From positions 35,493 to 99,492 of the forward strand of contig JAJPJR010000068.1 in the NCBI GenBank assembly GCA_021324165.1: a DNA stretch of 64,000 nucleotides, read 5' to 3'. Both the position numbers and the translations under genes were made by a program. Every line of letters begins with the position of its first letter. The stretch's first letter is position 1. Positions 16,203-26,271 of the stretch are shown one piece after another. The notes under the pieces are model-generated. The model saw nothing but the letters and a program-made list of their open reading frames with translations. It was not told where the DNA came from and searched no databases. The stretch comes from Armatimonadota bacterium (lineage in GTDB: Bacteria; Armatimonadota; Fimbriimonadia; Fimbriimonadales; ATM1).

Positions 16203-18548
16203 GTGCGTTGGATTTTGAACATCGGTTTGATTGTTTTGTGCGGCGGGGCTCTCGCGCAGCCATCCGGAAACTATGGGGGCGCTGCGTGGAAAGTGAACGA
16301 AGCGAGATGCTTGATTTGGAACGGCCAGCCCTATCTTCCCTTGGGTTGGAGATTTTCCGCAACCGCTGCGAACATTGACGCCGTGAGCGCAAGCGGTTGC
16401 AAAGACGCCGTGTTGGAAATGCCCGATTCGGATTGGAACGTTTTGATTTCTCATGCAGATGCCAAAGGTTTGCGCTATCTGATTGCCCGTGACGTTCAGG
16501 CTCCGACGGCGCCGGGTTGGATCGTCCGGCCCGAAAGTTTTCGGCTGGATGGAATCTCAAAGAAAGGCACTTACACGATGGATGTGGGCACGGCCGGATC
16601 GGTTTATTACATCGTGGCGACCGAACAGGGTCAGGGCATCAGCAAAAAAGGGTGGGCGCCGATCTCGAACGGTCAGATTTCGATTGCGGTGGATCAGGCG
16701 TTTCCATCAGATCGAAGGTCCATTCTGATTTTTCCGAACTATGCGAACACATCGCACAGCGACTATTGGGAGCGGTTCGATTCTGCGCGTGATGAACTTT
16801 TGAAGCGTTTGTCGCAAACCCGATTCGGCCCAGGGCTTCGAGGCTTTGTGAACCCGCTGGGCCGTGTGCGGGAGTGGACATGGCCGAGCGGCGGATTCGT
16901 TCCCGATTCTGCGCTTTTTCGCATCGAGTTTCAAAACTATCTGGAGACGAAGTATCGCGATGTGGACGCGTTGAACCGATCGTGGAGGCTGAGGTCGTTT
17001 GAACTGCGGGATTTTGCGCGCGCGGCTCGGCTGGTCCCGCTTTTTTCGAACAACCGAGGAGTGGAGAGCCTGCTCGATCCGATCGAAGAGAACCTTCTTG
17101 CGGTGGATGCGCGGACGTCGGCTTATTGGTCGGACCTGCGAGACGCGATTGATCTGAGCGCCGCACGCCGGACCGAACGTCTCGCCACAGCGATTAGGAA
17201 TATCGCGGACGTGCCGGTTGTGTATGAATGGGCCGGATGGTCGCCGATTTTCGACACGCAAAATCCCAGCGGCGATGGCGTGGGCGTTCGATGGACGGAT
17301 GAAGGGACATCGGGTTTGGAAAACGCCGCACGCGCCGCAAGTTCCACTTTCGCATGGCGCAACAAAGGATGGATGGTTGCGACGGAGATTTCGAACGGAA
17401 GCAAGCCGTTTGGGGATGCGCGCGCGGCCCAGATCGCGGCATCGTCGTGCGCGGATTTGGGAGCCAAAGGTTGGTTTTTGAGGCTGAGCTCGAACGCCGA
17501 ACTCCCGTTTTTGGAAGCCGCGGCGGCTGATACGTCGCTCAATTCGAGGCTGGCGGCTGCCGTTCCTTCTTTTGTGTTTTATCCCGAAAACGCGCGCTTC
17601 CCTGCCGACACGATGCAGCTTCCTGGCGGAACATGGTGGCTGCCCACTCCATCTGCTGGAAACAGAATTGATATCGGCGAGGGATATGAGGGATATCGTC
17701 ATGACGCGGTTTACAACAAGTTCATTGCGATTTGGCGGACGAGCGCGCCAATCAAGACCAAACTGCGATATCTGGATCCCAGCCAGATCAGCATTGTAAA
17801 CGCCGACGGAACTGTGCCCGAAATGAAAGTTTCGAAAGACGGCATCGAACTTGTGATCGGCACGACGCCGATGATTATCACGGGCTCTGAAAACCTTCCC
17901 GTGCCAACTGATGCGTTGGAAGACGCACAAGCGAAATACAAAGCGTATTCGGCAAGAGCCAAGGCCGCGGGAATCAACATTTCGGACATGCAGTTTATGT
18001 TCGAGGATTCGGCTCGCAGGATTGCGGCGAGCCCCGGTCAGGCTTTCGCTTCGATGATCGAGAACCTTAGAAAGATTGAGAAGGCGATCGGACGCTTTTC
18101 GTGGATCGAAGGCGAAAGGCCGGAAGAGTCGAACTTCAGTTTTACCGGAAGTTCGGCGGCAACTTCGAACGGAAAATATCTTGCCGTGGATACGCCGTAT
18201 ATGACGCTCGATGGAAACTTCTTCGTTTCGTACTCTTTCAAGGCTGCGCCCGGTACGGGCGCGTCGGAAGTTTGGATCGCCGCGCGCATACCGAAAGAAG
18301 TGAGGCCGTTTGTGCAGGTTGAAATGCGCGACCGTGAACCGATGAAACTTGGCGACAATCCGGTTTCAACTTACGGCGACGGGTTTTCGTGGTATCGGCT
18401 TGGCGATGTGAACTTAAAGCCCGGCTCGTATCGCGTTACGGTGCGGCTGCTGGCGGGAGCGCCCAGATACGAGGCCGCGCTCGACGTGATTTTGATCACG
18501 CCGCAAGGCTTCCGGCCCTCTGGATTGCGCCTGCCGAAAGTGGATTAG
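16203..18548 (+). CDS. Secreted glycoside-hydrolase-like protein
   Basis: This 781-residue exported protein has a signal peptide ending near GGALAQ. The middle region suggests a GH42-like TIM barrel: [19 protein letters not shown], then [23 protein letters not shown], a pattern typical of beta-galactosidase-type barrels, and [12 protein letters not shown]. The C-terminal ~170 residues look like a beta-sandwich of carbohydrate-binding type. I cannot point with certainty to the two catalytic acids, so activity is unproven. It follows the Gfo/Idh gene by 32 bases. Its TAG shares bases with the ftsZ stop codon on the other strand. Confidence 0.65.
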   Translation: MRWILNIGLIVLCGGALAQPSGNYGGAAWKVNEARCLIWNGQPYLPLGWRFSATAANIDAVSASGCKDAVLEMPDSDWNVLISHADAKGLRYLIARDVQAPTAPGWIVRPESFRLDGISKKGTYTMDVGTAGSVYYIVATEQGQGISKKGWAPISNGQISIAVDQAFPSDRRSILIFPNYANTSHSDYWERFDSARDELLKRLSQTRFGPGLRGFVNPLGRVREWTWPSGGFVPDSALFRIEFQNYLETKYRDVDALNRSWRLRSFELRDFARAARLVPLFSNNRGVESLLDPIEENLLAVDARTSAYWSDLRDAIDLSAARRTERLATAIRNIADVPVVYEWAGWSPIFDTQNPSGDGVGVRWTDEGTSGLENAARAASSTFAWRNKGWMVATEISNGSKPFGDARAAQIAASSCADLGAKGWFLRLSSNAELPFLEAAAADTSLNSRLAAAVPSFVFYPENARFPADTMQLPGGTWWLPTPSAGNRIDIGEGYEGYRHDAVYNKFIAIWRTSAPIKTKLRYLDPSQISIVNADGTVPEMKVSKDGIELVIGTTPMIITGSENLPVPTDALEDAQAKYKAYSARAKAAGINISDMQFMFEDSARRIAASPGQAFASMIENLRKIEKAIGRFSWIEGERPEESNFSFTGSSAATSNGKYLAVDTPYMTLDGNFFVSYSFKAAPGTGASEVWIAARIPKEVRPFVQVEMRDREPMKLGDNPVSTYGDGFSWYRLGDVNLKPGSYRVTVRLLAGAPRYEAALDVILITPQGFRPSGLRLPKVD

Positions 18549-19810
18549 CTCGATCCGCGTTTTTTCTGATAGGCGCGGATGAATGCCGGAACGTCCTCCA
18601 CTTCATCAACTGCATCGGACGTGCGCGGTTCGCCCGTTCCGGAATTCACCGTTTGCGGAATTCCGGTTGCTGGAGCGGTGCCTGGCGGAAGTGTGGAATG
18701 GCTGTTGGGAACGGGTCCCGGCGGTTCGCTGCTGGGAACTTCCACCGCCGCCGTGCGCGACGTTTGAGGAGTGAATTGCGGCCGTGTTGTCGCCGCGGGG
18801 CGGGTGGCTCCCGCACCGATTGCAGCCTGCAATGCGCGCTTGCCTGCGCTTGTGGCGGCATCGAATCCGGAGGCCAAAACGGTGATGCGAACTTCGCTGT
18901 CAATGCTGTCGTCAATCACGGCTCCGAAAATGATGTTCGCATCGTCTCCGGCGGCCATATCTTGAATGAACATCATCGCTTCGTTCGCTTCGGCGAGCGT
19001 CAGGTCTTGCGAAGCTGAAACGTTGACCAGAAGTCGCGTGGCCCCTTCGAGCGTGGTTTCAAGAAGTTGATTGTTCAGCGCGTCTTGTGCGGCTTGCTGC
19101 GCGCGGTGCTCACCCGTTCCCGATCCGATTCCCATGAGAGCGGGGCCCGAGCCGGTCATGATCGCTTTGACGTCGGCGAAATCTACGTTGATGAGTCCCG
19201 GAACGGTGATGATGTCGGAGATCGCCTGCACACCTTGGCGCAGCACGTCGTCGGCGACTCGAAACGATTCAATGAGTGTGGTGCGTTTGTCAACAACCGG
19301 CAGCAAACGGTCGTTCGGGATGGTGATGATCGTGTCTACGAACGCACCGAGCGAGGCCATGCCTTCTTCGGCGATGCGCCGTCTTCGCGCACCTTCCCAA
19401 GTGAACGGCTTGGTAATGACGGCCACGGTGAGCGCGCCCAAATCTTTGGCGATTTCGGAAACGACGGGTGCGGCACCGGTGCCGGTTCCGCCGCCGAGTC
19501 CTGCGGTTACGAAAACCATGTCGGCTCCTGTGAGCATTTCGCGAATGGCGGCGCGGGTTTCTTCCGCTGCGTTTTTGCCAACTTCGGGATCGCCTCCTGC
19601 TCCGAGTCCGCGCGTAAGATCGGCTCCAAGCTGCAGCTTCACGGGTGCGTTCGAAAGTGCGAGCACTTGAACGTCGGTGTTCATCGCCACGAATTCGACG
19701 CCTTTGATTCCGGCTTCGATCATCCTGTTGACGGCGTTCGATCCGGAGCCTCCAACTCCCACGACTTTGATGTTGGCTTGCGGTGCCGATTGGTTTTTTG
19801 ATGGGCTCAT
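18545..19810 (-). CDS. ftsZ: Cell division protein FtsZ
   Basis: FtsZ is the tubulin-like GTPase that forms the division ring. The GTP signature GGGTGTG is at 106-112, and the T7 loop NVDFAD near 208-213 supplies the catalytic Asp of the next subunit. After the ~320-residue core comes a Pro/Thr-rich linker (about 330-400). The C-terminal peptide [13 protein letters not shown] is the expected docking site for FtsA. It has a GGAGAGGAAC Shine-Dalgarno and lies 16 bases after ftsA, last in the dcw cluster. It is convergent with the glycosidase-like gene, stop codons overlapping, with no terminator in between. Confidence 0.98.
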   Translation of the reverse strand: MSPSKNQSAPQANIKVVGVGGSGSNAVNRMIEAGIKGVEFVAMNTDVQVLALSNAPVKLQLGADLTRGLGAGGDPEVGKNAAEETRAAIREMLTGADMVFVTAGLGGGTGTGAAPVVSEIAKDLGALTVAVITKPFTWEGARRRRIAEEGMASLGAFVDTIITIPNDRLLPVVDKRTTLIESFRVADDVLRQGVQAISDIITVPGLINVDFADVKAIMTGSGPALMGIGSGTGEHRAQQAAQDALNNQLLETTLEGATRLLVNVSASQDLTLAEANEAMMFIQDMAAGDDANIIFGAVIDDSIDSEVRITVLASGFDAATSAGKRALQAAIGAGATRPAATTRPQFTPQTSRTAAVEVPSSEPPGPVPNSHSTLPPGTAPATGIPQTVNSGTGEPRTSDAVDEVEDVPAFIRAYQKKRGSS

Positions 19811-19826
19811 GTCAGTTCCTCTCCAG

Positions 19827-21059
19827 TCAGATTTGCGCTCGTTCGCGCGGTCGAAGAATTGCGTCTAAGGCTTTTGTGATCCAGTTTCCGTTGCGGGTTT
19901 CGGCAGAAACGGAGTCCTCTTCCCTGGTGTGAAGAGCGTAATTGACAAGTCCCACAACTGCCGCGTGCTGTTCTCCCTCCGCCACGTCGCTGAGGCCGCC
20001 GAGCGGAATGGGCCGGCCGATTTGGACGGACGCATCGTCCATTTCGGTTTCAAAGAGTTTTGTGATGCCGGGCAGCTTGCTTCCTCCGCCCGTAATCACG
20101 ATTCTTCCCGCATCGCGGAAGAAGCCGGCGCTTGAGACGTTCTGCTTGATCATCGTGATCAGTTCGCGAAGCCGGGCTTCGATGATTTCTGCAAACACGC
20201 GCTTGGAAAACGGCCGGGGCTTTTCGGCCCCAACTTGCTGCACCGGGATGGCGTCGGTTTCGGCGACCGAGTCGGGCAGGCATGTTCCGTACTCACGTTT
20301 CAGGCTTTCGGCATCTTCCTGAGTGGTTTTCAGAAGTTTGCTCAAATCGGAACTGATGTGGTTGGAACCGATCGGCACGATGCAGATGTGTGTGAGCGCG
20401 CCATCTGAATAAACGGCAGCTTCGGTAACGTTGCCCCCGATGTCCACAACCAGCACTCCTTCATCCATCTGCTTTTGCGACAGCACACCGAGCGCGCTCG
20501 CGATCGGGCCGACGATCACCAACTCGATTTCGAGTTGTGCGCGGCCGAGGCACCGTTCCAAGGTCTGCAATTCGGTTGTGGGCCCGCTGATGAGAAAGGT
20601 GGAGACCTCGAGCCGTTCGGCGCTCATGCCGATCGGTTTTTTCACGCCGTCGTGCCCATCAACGCGGAATTTGCACGGAATTGCGTGAATCAGTTCGCGG
20701 TCGTGCGCAAACGGAATCTGCTTGCTGTGATTGATCACCCGGTTGACATCTTCGCGCGTGACGGCGCGGCCGGGCGGCACAATCGGAATGATCCCTTTTG
20801 CTGATTGACCCGAAAGTTCGGTGCCCGAAAGCGACACAACCAGATTGTGCGCTTTGGCGCCGGCCATCGTTTCTGCCCTGCGGACTGCGGTTGCGACCGC
20901 ATGAGCGGTTTCGGTTAGATCAACGATCGAGCCGCGCTTCAACCCTTTGCAGTCCGCGGAGCCGAAGCCGACAACACGCGCACCTGTCTCTTTTTGGCAA
21001 TCCACCATAAGGCAGGCGGCTTTGGTGCTTCCCAAGTCAATGGCCGTGATGAGATCCAT
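19827..21059 (-). CDS. ftsA: Cell division protein FtsA
   Basis: FtsA is the actin-like ATPase that anchors FtsZ to the membrane. The 410-residue product begins with the phosphate-1 motif [14 protein letters not shown] and has the phosphate-2 motif [16 protein letters not shown] and the adenosine motif [15 protein letters not shown]. The 1C domain lies near 80-165. The C-terminus ends [17 protein letters not shown], an amphipathic stretch suitable for membrane targeting. It abuts the sbp gene with no intergenic base. Confidence 0.96.
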   Translation of the reverse strand: MDLITAIDLGSTKAACLMVDCQKETGARVVGFGSADCKGLKRGSIVDLTETAHAVATAVRRAETMAGAKAHNLVVSLSGTELSGQSAKGIIPIVPPGRAVTREDVNRVINHSKQIPFAHDRELIHAIPCKFRVDGHDGVKKPIGMSAERLEVSTFLISGPTTELQTLERCLGRAQLEIELVIVGPIASALGVLSQKQMDEGVLVVDIGGNVTEAAVYSDGALTHICIVPIGSNHISSDLSKLLKTTQEDAESLKREYGTCLPDSVAETDAIPVQQVGAEKPRPFSKRVFAEIIEARLRELITMIKQNVSSAGFFRDAGRIVITGGGSKLPGITKLFETEMDDASVQIGRPIPLGGLSDVAEGEQHAAVVGLVNYALHTREEDSVSAETRNGNWITKALDAILRPRERAQI

Positions 21060-21437
21060 CTATTCGCTCGCCTCCATTTTTTTTCTTTGTGTGCTGTCTT
21101 GCAGCCTGGTTAGATACAGCCTTCGAATGATCGAAAGATTCACAAACATTCTTCCGCCGAACGTGATGACCGGCGCAAGATACAGCTGCGGTACGCCGAT
21201 TTTGTCGCCCAAGTAAACCATTCCAACCGCCAACACGACGTTGCTGATGAAACCGGTAACGAACAGATCGTTTTTGTATCGGCCCTCGAGCCCCGCGCGG
21301 ATTCCGCCGAGCACGGTGTCGGTTCCTGCAAGCGCGGCGATGCCGATGTATTCGCTCAGGTCGCCTGGAATCTGCTTCGTCGCAAACAGCGCGAACACGC
21401 CGCCGACCACCAAGGCAAGAATCGGGATAAGAATCAT
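21060..21437 (-). CDS. sbp: Small basic protein (DUF1290, Sbp)
   Basis: This 125-residue protein has three to four hydrophobic helices and a charged C-terminus (LTRLQDSTQRKKMEASE). Hallmarks are the run GTDTVLGGIRAGLEGRYKNDLFVTGF and LGDKIGVPQLYLAPVITFGGRMFVNLS. In Bacillus and actinobacteria sbp sits between DUF881 genes and ftsZ or ftsA. Its function is unknown but it is associated with division. Here it lies between DUF881 and ftsA; its ATG overlaps the DUF881 stop. Confidence 0.9.
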   Translation of the reverse strand: MILIPILALVVGGVFALFATKQIPGDLSEYIGIAALAGTDTVLGGIRAGLEGRYKNDLFVTGFISNVVLAVGMVYLGDKIGVPQLYLAPVITFGGRMFVNLSIIRRLYLTRLQDSTQRKKMEASE

Positions 21438-22180
21438 TTCTGCGCCTCCACCGGCTTGGCAAACTGCTTCTGCGTGGAGCCGCTGAAGGCCGGCAAGGTC
21501 ATTTTCGGCACCTCTTTCAGCTCGACCATGCTGGGGTCGGTGAGGCGGATTTTCGACAGATACCTGCCGTTCATGTTGAGCGCTCCGTACATGGTCTTCA
21601 GATCGCCGATCGCACGGATCACAACGGGCGAGGAAACCGGCACGCGGCCGACGTACACCACCGGACCTTCACAATGAATTGAGGTTCCGGCGACGATGCG
21701 CTGATTGTTGATGGCGATCGCTTCGGCTCCGCTGAGCCAGCATTCGTTAATCACCTTAATGATGTCGTCATCATGAATCAGATACGGCTCGATGACTTGC
21801 GGATCGCCCTGCGGCGCGTGCTCGCTGTCTTTCAAAGTGATTTCCACGCCGGGGCCCACCACTTCGGTCAATCCGGCAAGAAGTTTGGCTTCGCGCAGGC
21901 TTTGGCTTACGATATCGGACTGTTTGGTTCCTTCGACTTGCGCGGCGAGCAGTTTGGCGTTCTCTTCTCTTAACTTGGCGATCTCTTTTTCTTTGTCATC
22001 AATCACCGAAATCAGGTCGGAGGATGTGGAACGGAATCCATAGCGCGAGGGCTGGGTGTTGATTCGGCCGCTGGATTTCTGCTGCGTGCTGAACGCCGAC
22101 ACCAGCAGAAATCCGAGCAGAAATGCGACGAACGAAACGGGCGCCGACCATGCGGGGATTTTATGCGGTGCAGACATCAA
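21434..22180 (-). CDS. DUF881 family membrane-anchored protein (YlxW/YlxX-like)
   Basis: This 248-residue protein has one N-terminal transmembrane helix (VSFVAFLLGFLLVSAF), a coiled coil near residues 55-80 (IDDKEKEIAKLREENAKLLAAQ) and a DUF881 domain. The domain is recognisable by VVGPGVEITLKDSE, ECWLSGAEAIAINNQRI, and VISPVVIRAIGD-like text near 195. DUF881 proteins neighbour ftsQ and sbp in Gram-positive dcw regions and are presumed extracytoplasmic divisome partners. It lies three bases after ftsQ. Confidence 0.85.
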   Translation of the reverse strand: MMSAPHKIPAWSAPVSFVAFLLGFLLVSAFSTQQKSSGRINTQPSRYGFRSTSSDLISVIDDKEKEIAKLREENAKLLAAQVEGTKQSDIVSQSLREAKLLAGLTEVVGPGVEITLKDSEHAPQGDPQVIEPYLIHDDDIIKVINECWLSGAEAIAINNQRIVAGTSIHCEGPVVYVGRVPVSSPVVIRAIGDLKTMYGALNMNGRYLSKIRLTDPSMVELKEVPKMTLPAFSGSTQKQFAKPVEAQK

Positions 22181-22183
22181 TTC

Positions 22184-22909
22184 TCATTCATAAACGACGT
22201 TATCCGGATCCACGACATTCAATGTTTTCGCCTTTTGCCAAAGCGATGGATCGGTTTGAAAAGCGTTTTTTGCGGCTTCGACTTTGCGATCCAGGCCGGC
22301 GGCCGTGCCCAAAACCACGGTCGTTTGGCCGCCAATATTAAAGCACAATCGGCCCATCTGGTCGCAAGAGACTTGAATGTACCGCCCTGGGGCGAAATCC
22401 TGCACTTTTCCTGCGACCACCGCGAGCTCGCGGATCGCTGTCGGGTCGGCAATGCACAAGATTGGCGCCAAATCTTTCTCTTGGACGGCAATGGAAATGC
22501 GCAAGTTTGCCGCCGAATTTGAAGGAAAGATCTCGCCTGATCCGTCAACGCACAACGGCTCGCGGCCCGCAAGTTTTGCGATCGGTTTTCGATACTTAAC
22601 TTCGACTCTGGCAAATCCAAAAACGTTTGCATAAAACCGCGAAGATTCCACTTGTCGAATCTGCTCCAGTTTTTTTTCAACTTCCCTTGCATCAATTTGC
22701 GCTTCCGGAATGTTTGCATAGGCGTTGATGATCGAAGCCACGCGATTTCGATCCGACAGCTCGGACGCTTCGATCCGGACGACGCGCAGATGTGTGAGAT
22801 CGCTTGTGTATGCGCCTATGATCAGAATTGTGAGCAGACAGATTGTCCAGATGAATGCCCACACCGTGCGCGACAGCTTGTTACGCCTTCTTTTTCTTCG
22901 CGATCCCAT
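22184..22909 (-). CDS. ftsQ: Cell division protein FtsQ/DivIB
   Basis: FtsQ is a bitopic divisome protein linking FtsL to the rest of the complex. The 241-residue product has a basic cytoplasmic tail (GSRRKRRRNKLSR), one membrane helix (about 16-36) and a POTRA domain (LRVVRIEASELSDRNRV...). The FtsQ domain follows (VEVKYRKPIAKLAGREPLCVDGSGEIF). Sequence identity in this family is low, so the call leans on topology and on the place between murC-ddl and ftsA. The start overlaps the end of murC-ddl by 29 bases. Confidence 0.88.
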   Translation of the reverse strand: MGSRRKRRRNKLSRTVWAFIWTICLLTILIIGAYTSDLTHLRVVRIEASELSDRNRVASIINAYANIPEAQIDAREVEKKLEQIRQVESSRFYANVFGFARVEVKYRKPIAKLAGREPLCVDGSGEIFPSNSAANLRISIAVQEKDLAPILCIADPTAIRELAVVAGKVQDFAPGRYIQVSCDQMGRLCFNIGGQTTVVLGTAAGLDRKVEAAKNAFQTDPSLWQKAKTLNVVDPDNVVYE

Positions 22910-25199
22910 GACGCTCCAATGCGATTGAGACGATCTTTTCGCACAACTGTTCGTAACTCATTCCTGCAGCGGCCGCCGACCGCGGCACCAACGAAGTTGG
23001 TGTCATGCCGGGCATGGTGTTCAGTTCGAGAACGATCACACTGTCGTCGCAAATCATCATGTCGGTTCGGCTGATATCTTCGCAGCCAAGAGTTTGGTGT
23101 GCGGCAAGCGCGATCTTTTGGCACCGTTCGGTGAGTGATTCCGAAATGCGCGCGGGGCAGATCTCATCGGTCGCGCCCGGTGTGTATTTGGCCTGAAAAT
23201 CATAAAAGCCCGATTTGGGCACGATCTCCACCACCGGCAGCGCTTCCGTGCCGAGAACGGCAACCGTAACTTCGGTGCCTTGGATCAAAGGTTCGATCAA
23301 CACCCGGTCGTCGTAACGGAACGCCTTGCGAACGGCGGCGTCCAGCTCCTGCTCGGTCCGGGCGATCCCCATGCCGATGGTCGAGCCCTGTGAATTGGGC
23401 TTCACCACCACCGGCAGGCTGACCGCAGGAACCGGCTCGCCCGCTTTCAGCAACACTCCCTCGGCCACTTTCAGCCCGTGCGCCGCAAGTATCTGCTTTG
23501 ATGCGTGCTTGTCGAGCGCGGTCACCGCTGCGTGCACACCGCTGCCCACAAACGGAATTCCTAAAAGATCGAGAACGGCCTGCGGGTGTCCGTCCTCGTC
23601 CATCGGCCCGTGCAAAAGAGGCACGACGAGATCGGGGCGGTTTCTTCCGATCAGGTCAGTGAGGCCGCCTCGGCCGAGCATCTGTTCCGTCAGATCGAGC
23701 TGGTTTGCATTGAAGCCTGCATGCCTCAACGCAGTTGTAAACAGCCAGCCTCCGAGTTTTGATACTTCACGTTCGGCAGATTCTCCTCCGCACAGCACTG
23801 CGATGCGAATCGGCTCGTCAGCGCGATCCATTTCTGCACGAAGTTTGGTGATAAAACCGCCAGTAGCGCCGGCTCCGGTATCCAGCAGCAGATCGCCCGG
23901 TTGAACGATCTTCGCGACTTTTGTCGGCAGACGATGGATGGAAGGCACGTATTCCACTTCGATCCCCAGCGATTCCAGCCCTTCGACGATTCTTGCGCTC
24001 GACACACCCGGAGCGGGATGATCGCGCGAATCGAAAATGTCGGTCAGAATCGGCTTATCGAACTGCGCGAGTTCGTGCACGAACTCCGGCAACTGTTGTT
24101 GAACGCGTGCATAGGTCAACGGCTGATAAACCACCACAAGACGGCGGTCGGGATACGCTTCGCGCAAGGCGGTTCTTGATGCGGCGATTTCGCTGGGATG
24201 GTGCGCATAATCTTCCACCATCAGCACGCCGTTCTGTTCGGCGATGATTTCCAATCTTCGGCGGCAGCCTTTAACCTGCGGAACGGCAGCGATCAACCGC
24301 TGTTCATCGGCGCCAAGCAGCATCGCCGCGGTCATCGCTCCCAGCATGTTCAGCGCGTTGTGCCTGCCGATCGTGTTCATTTGGATTGGCACGTTTTTGA
24401 TGCGGAGCGAACCGTCGTATGCTGCATCGAGGCCTCCGATGCCGAATCCGTACTGAATGGAGGACGGCACGATTGCGGCGATCGCCGAGGAGCCTTTGTC
24501 TTCTGCGCAAGCGATCAGTTTTGTTTTGCCTGTGGTGTTGGAAATGAATTCGATCATGCTGCGCTGCAGTGCGGCGAAGTCTCCGTGAAATTCCAGATGG
24601 TCGGGTTCCAAATTCGTCAGCAAAACCGTTTCGGCTGAGATGTCCAGCATGCCGTTGAACGCTTCGCAGGCTTCCACCACAGCCCATTCGCCTTCACCGA
24701 ATCGAACGCCGCAGTCGAAGCCTGGAACTTCGGCTCCGACGATGGTCAGAGGGTCGAAACCGGCGTGAGCGAGCAGCTGCCCCAAAAACGCGGTCGCGGT
24801 GCTTTTTCCGTGCGTGCCCGCAACCGCAACTACGCGCCTGTTTTCCAAAATGCGCGCAAGCAGTTGAGACCGCCGCGCCACAGGGATTCCGATCCGCTTT
24901 GCCTCTTGGAATTCAGGATTTTCGTTTGGGTCAATCGCATCGCTGACCACGACCAACGCGGCGTTTTTGATCCTGTCTTTCTGTTCGCCGATCCAAACAT
25001 CAACTCCGATCGCATCAAGCGCAGCGGTGGTTCTTGAATGCCGCAGGTCGGAGCCGCTGACCGAAAAACCTCGCTCGATCAGGATTCGCGCAAGCGGCGA
25101 CATCCCTGCACCTCCGATTCCAACCAGATGAATGGTGCCGTGCGAGGGCAGTTGAATGGGCGACCGGAAATGCTTGCTGATGTCAGCCTTGGTGAGCAC
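22881..25199 (-). CDS. murC-ddl: MurC-Ddl fusion: UDP-MurNAc--L-alanine ligase / D-Ala-D-Ala ligase
   Basis: One polypeptide of 772 residues carries two consecutive peptidoglycan enzymes. The MurC half (1-~465) has HLVGIGGAGMSPLARIL, the ATP loop VAGTHGKST and DYAHHPSEI. The Ddl half (about 470 onward) has AVLCGGESAEREVS, HGPMDEDGHPQAVLDLLGI, VVKPNSQGSTIG and the magnesium/substrate loop ELNTMPGMTPTSLVP. MurC adds L-Ala to UDP-MurNAc; Ddl makes the D-Ala-D-Ala later added by MurF. Chlamydiae have the same fusion. I chose GTG at 25199 because GAGG is six bases upstream; the frame extends to 25247, inside murG. No murB lies beside it. Confidence 0.95.
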   Translation of the reverse strand: MLTKADISKHFRSPIQLPSHGTIHLVGIGGAGMSPLARILIERGFSVSGSDLRHSRTTAALDAIGVDVWIGEQKDRIKNAALVVVSDAIDPNENPEFQEAKRIGIPVARRSQLLARILENRRVVAVAGTHGKSTATAFLGQLLAHAGFDPLTIVGAEVPGFDCGVRFGEGEWAVVEACEAFNGMLDISAETVLLTNLEPDHLEFHGDFAALQRSMIEFISNTTGKTKLIACAEDKGSSAIAAIVPSSIQYGFGIGGLDAAYDGSLRIKNVPIQMNTIGRHNALNMLGAMTAAMLLGADEQRLIAAVPQVKGCRRRLEIIAEQNGVLMVEDYAHHPSEIAASRTALREAYPDRRLVVVYQPLTYARVQQQLPEFVHELAQFDKPILTDIFDSRDHPAPGVSSARIVEGLESLGIEVEYVPSIHRLPTKVAKIVQPGDLLLDTGAGATGGFITKLRAEMDRADEPIRIAVLCGGESAEREVSKLGGWLFTTALRHAGFNANQLDLTEQMLGRGGLTDLIGRNRPDLVVPLLHGPMDEDGHPQAVLDLLGIPFVGSGVHAAVTALDKHASKQILAAHGLKVAEGVLLKAGEPVPAVSLPVVVKPNSQGSTIGMGIARTEQELDAAVRKAFRYDDRVLIEPLIQGTEVTVAVLGTEALPVVEIVPKSGFYDFQAKYTPGATDEICPARISESLTERCQKIALAAHQTLGCEDISRTDMMICDDSVIVLELNTMPGMTPTSLVPRSAAAAGMSYEQLCEKIVSIALERHGIAKKKKA

Positions 25200-26271
25200 G
25201 ATGCGCCTCTTCGATCTGTTGCAGAACCCGCTCTGCGGCGTCGGCAATCGCCCACTCTTTCAGCTTTTGCGATGCGGCGGCGCGGCGGTCTTCGTTCGCG
25301 TGCCATTCGCGCCACGCCGTTTCAAGTTTTTCCGGCGTTAGCAGCCGTTGTTCAATGATTTCTGCCGCACCCATGTTTTCAAACAGTTTGGCATTATGAT
25401 ACTGGTGATTGGCGTAGGCGAACGGATAAGGGATCAGAATCGAGGGAATTCCAAAGAGCGCAAGTTCGGCAAGCACTCCCGCTCCCGACCGCGCGACAGC
25501 CAGATCAGCCGAGGCGAGCGCATCCGCCATCTCGCCAGCCTGAAGATACGGCCTGATGCGATACCCTGGGAAAGCGCCGAGGCGGTCGGCGGATTTCGCC
25601 ATGGATTCGTACTGCTTTTCGCCGGAAACATGCAACCATCGGTTGGACTGACCGTTGATTCTGAGCGCGGCTGACATGACGACCTCATTCAACGCCGCCG
25701 CGCCTTGTGAACCTCCCAAGGCAAACGTTAGGAAACCCTCTTTCGAATCGGGCTTCGGTTGTTGGGCGGCTTTCACAATCTCTTTGCGAATCGGCATGCC
25801 TGTACGCACGCAGCCCTCTCCCAACCGCAGCGCGGCTTCTTCAAACACGATGCATTTTTTTGCCGCATGTTTCGCGGCGATTTTGTGAGTGCGCCCCGGA
25901 ACGGAGTTTTGTTCATGAATCACCACCGTGATTCCGAGCATTCGCGATGCGGTCAAGAACGGACTGGCGGAATAGCCGCCGGTTGAAAAAAGTACATCGG
26001 GGCGAATTTCATTGAGCAGGGTTCTTGCGGCGCCAACTGCCCGCAGAAGAACGATTGCAGACGAAAGTCCCTGAAACGTATAAAGCCTGCGGAGCGGACG
26101 AGATTCGATTCCGCGAAAAGGCATCGCGGCGCGCGCGCATGCGCGTGACTCCTGACCTCGAACGCTTCCGAAATACTGTACGTCGTGTCCCGCTTCGCGC
26201 GCCAAAAGCGCGACTTCAAGTGCGGGTAAGACGTGTCCGCCCGTACCGCCGCCAGTTACGATCAGCCGCAC
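25183..26271 (-). CDS. murG: UDP-GlcNAc transferase MurG (lipid II synthesis)
   Basis: MurG adds GlcNAc to lipid I on the inner membrane face. The 362-residue GT-B enzyme opens with the family signature VTGGGTGGHVLPALEVA and has the C-terminal donor region GAGVLAELALFGIPSILIPYPFAYANHQYHNA. I chose GTG at 26271 because GGAGG sits six bases upstream and the glycine-rich loop must be near the N-terminus. It overlaps ftsW by 56 bases and murC-ddl by 17 bases, consistent with translational coupling. Confidence 0.96.
   Translation of the reverse strand: MRLIVTGGGTGGHVLPALEVALLAREAGHDVQYFGSVRGQESRACARAAMPFRGIESRPLRRLYTFQGLSSAIVLLRAVGAARTLLNEIRPDVLFSTGGYSASPFLTASRMLGITVVIHEQNSVPGRTHKIAAKHAAKKCIVFEEAALRLGEGCVRTGMPIRKEIVKAAQQPKPDSKEGFLTFALGGSQGAAALNEVVMSAALRINGQSNRWLHVSGEKQYESMAKSADRLGAFPGYRIRPYLQAGEMADALASADLAVARSGAGVLAELALFGIPSILIPYPFAYANHQYHNAKLFENMGAAEIIEQRLLTPEKLETAWREWHANEDRRAAASQKLKEWAIADAAERVLQQIEEAHRAHQG

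Noticed and set aside
16707..17930. Minus-strand open frame of 407 codons opposite the glycosidase-like gene
   Set aside because: Low-complexity basic composition and no plausible start signal; it mirrors a real secreted protein on the plus strand.
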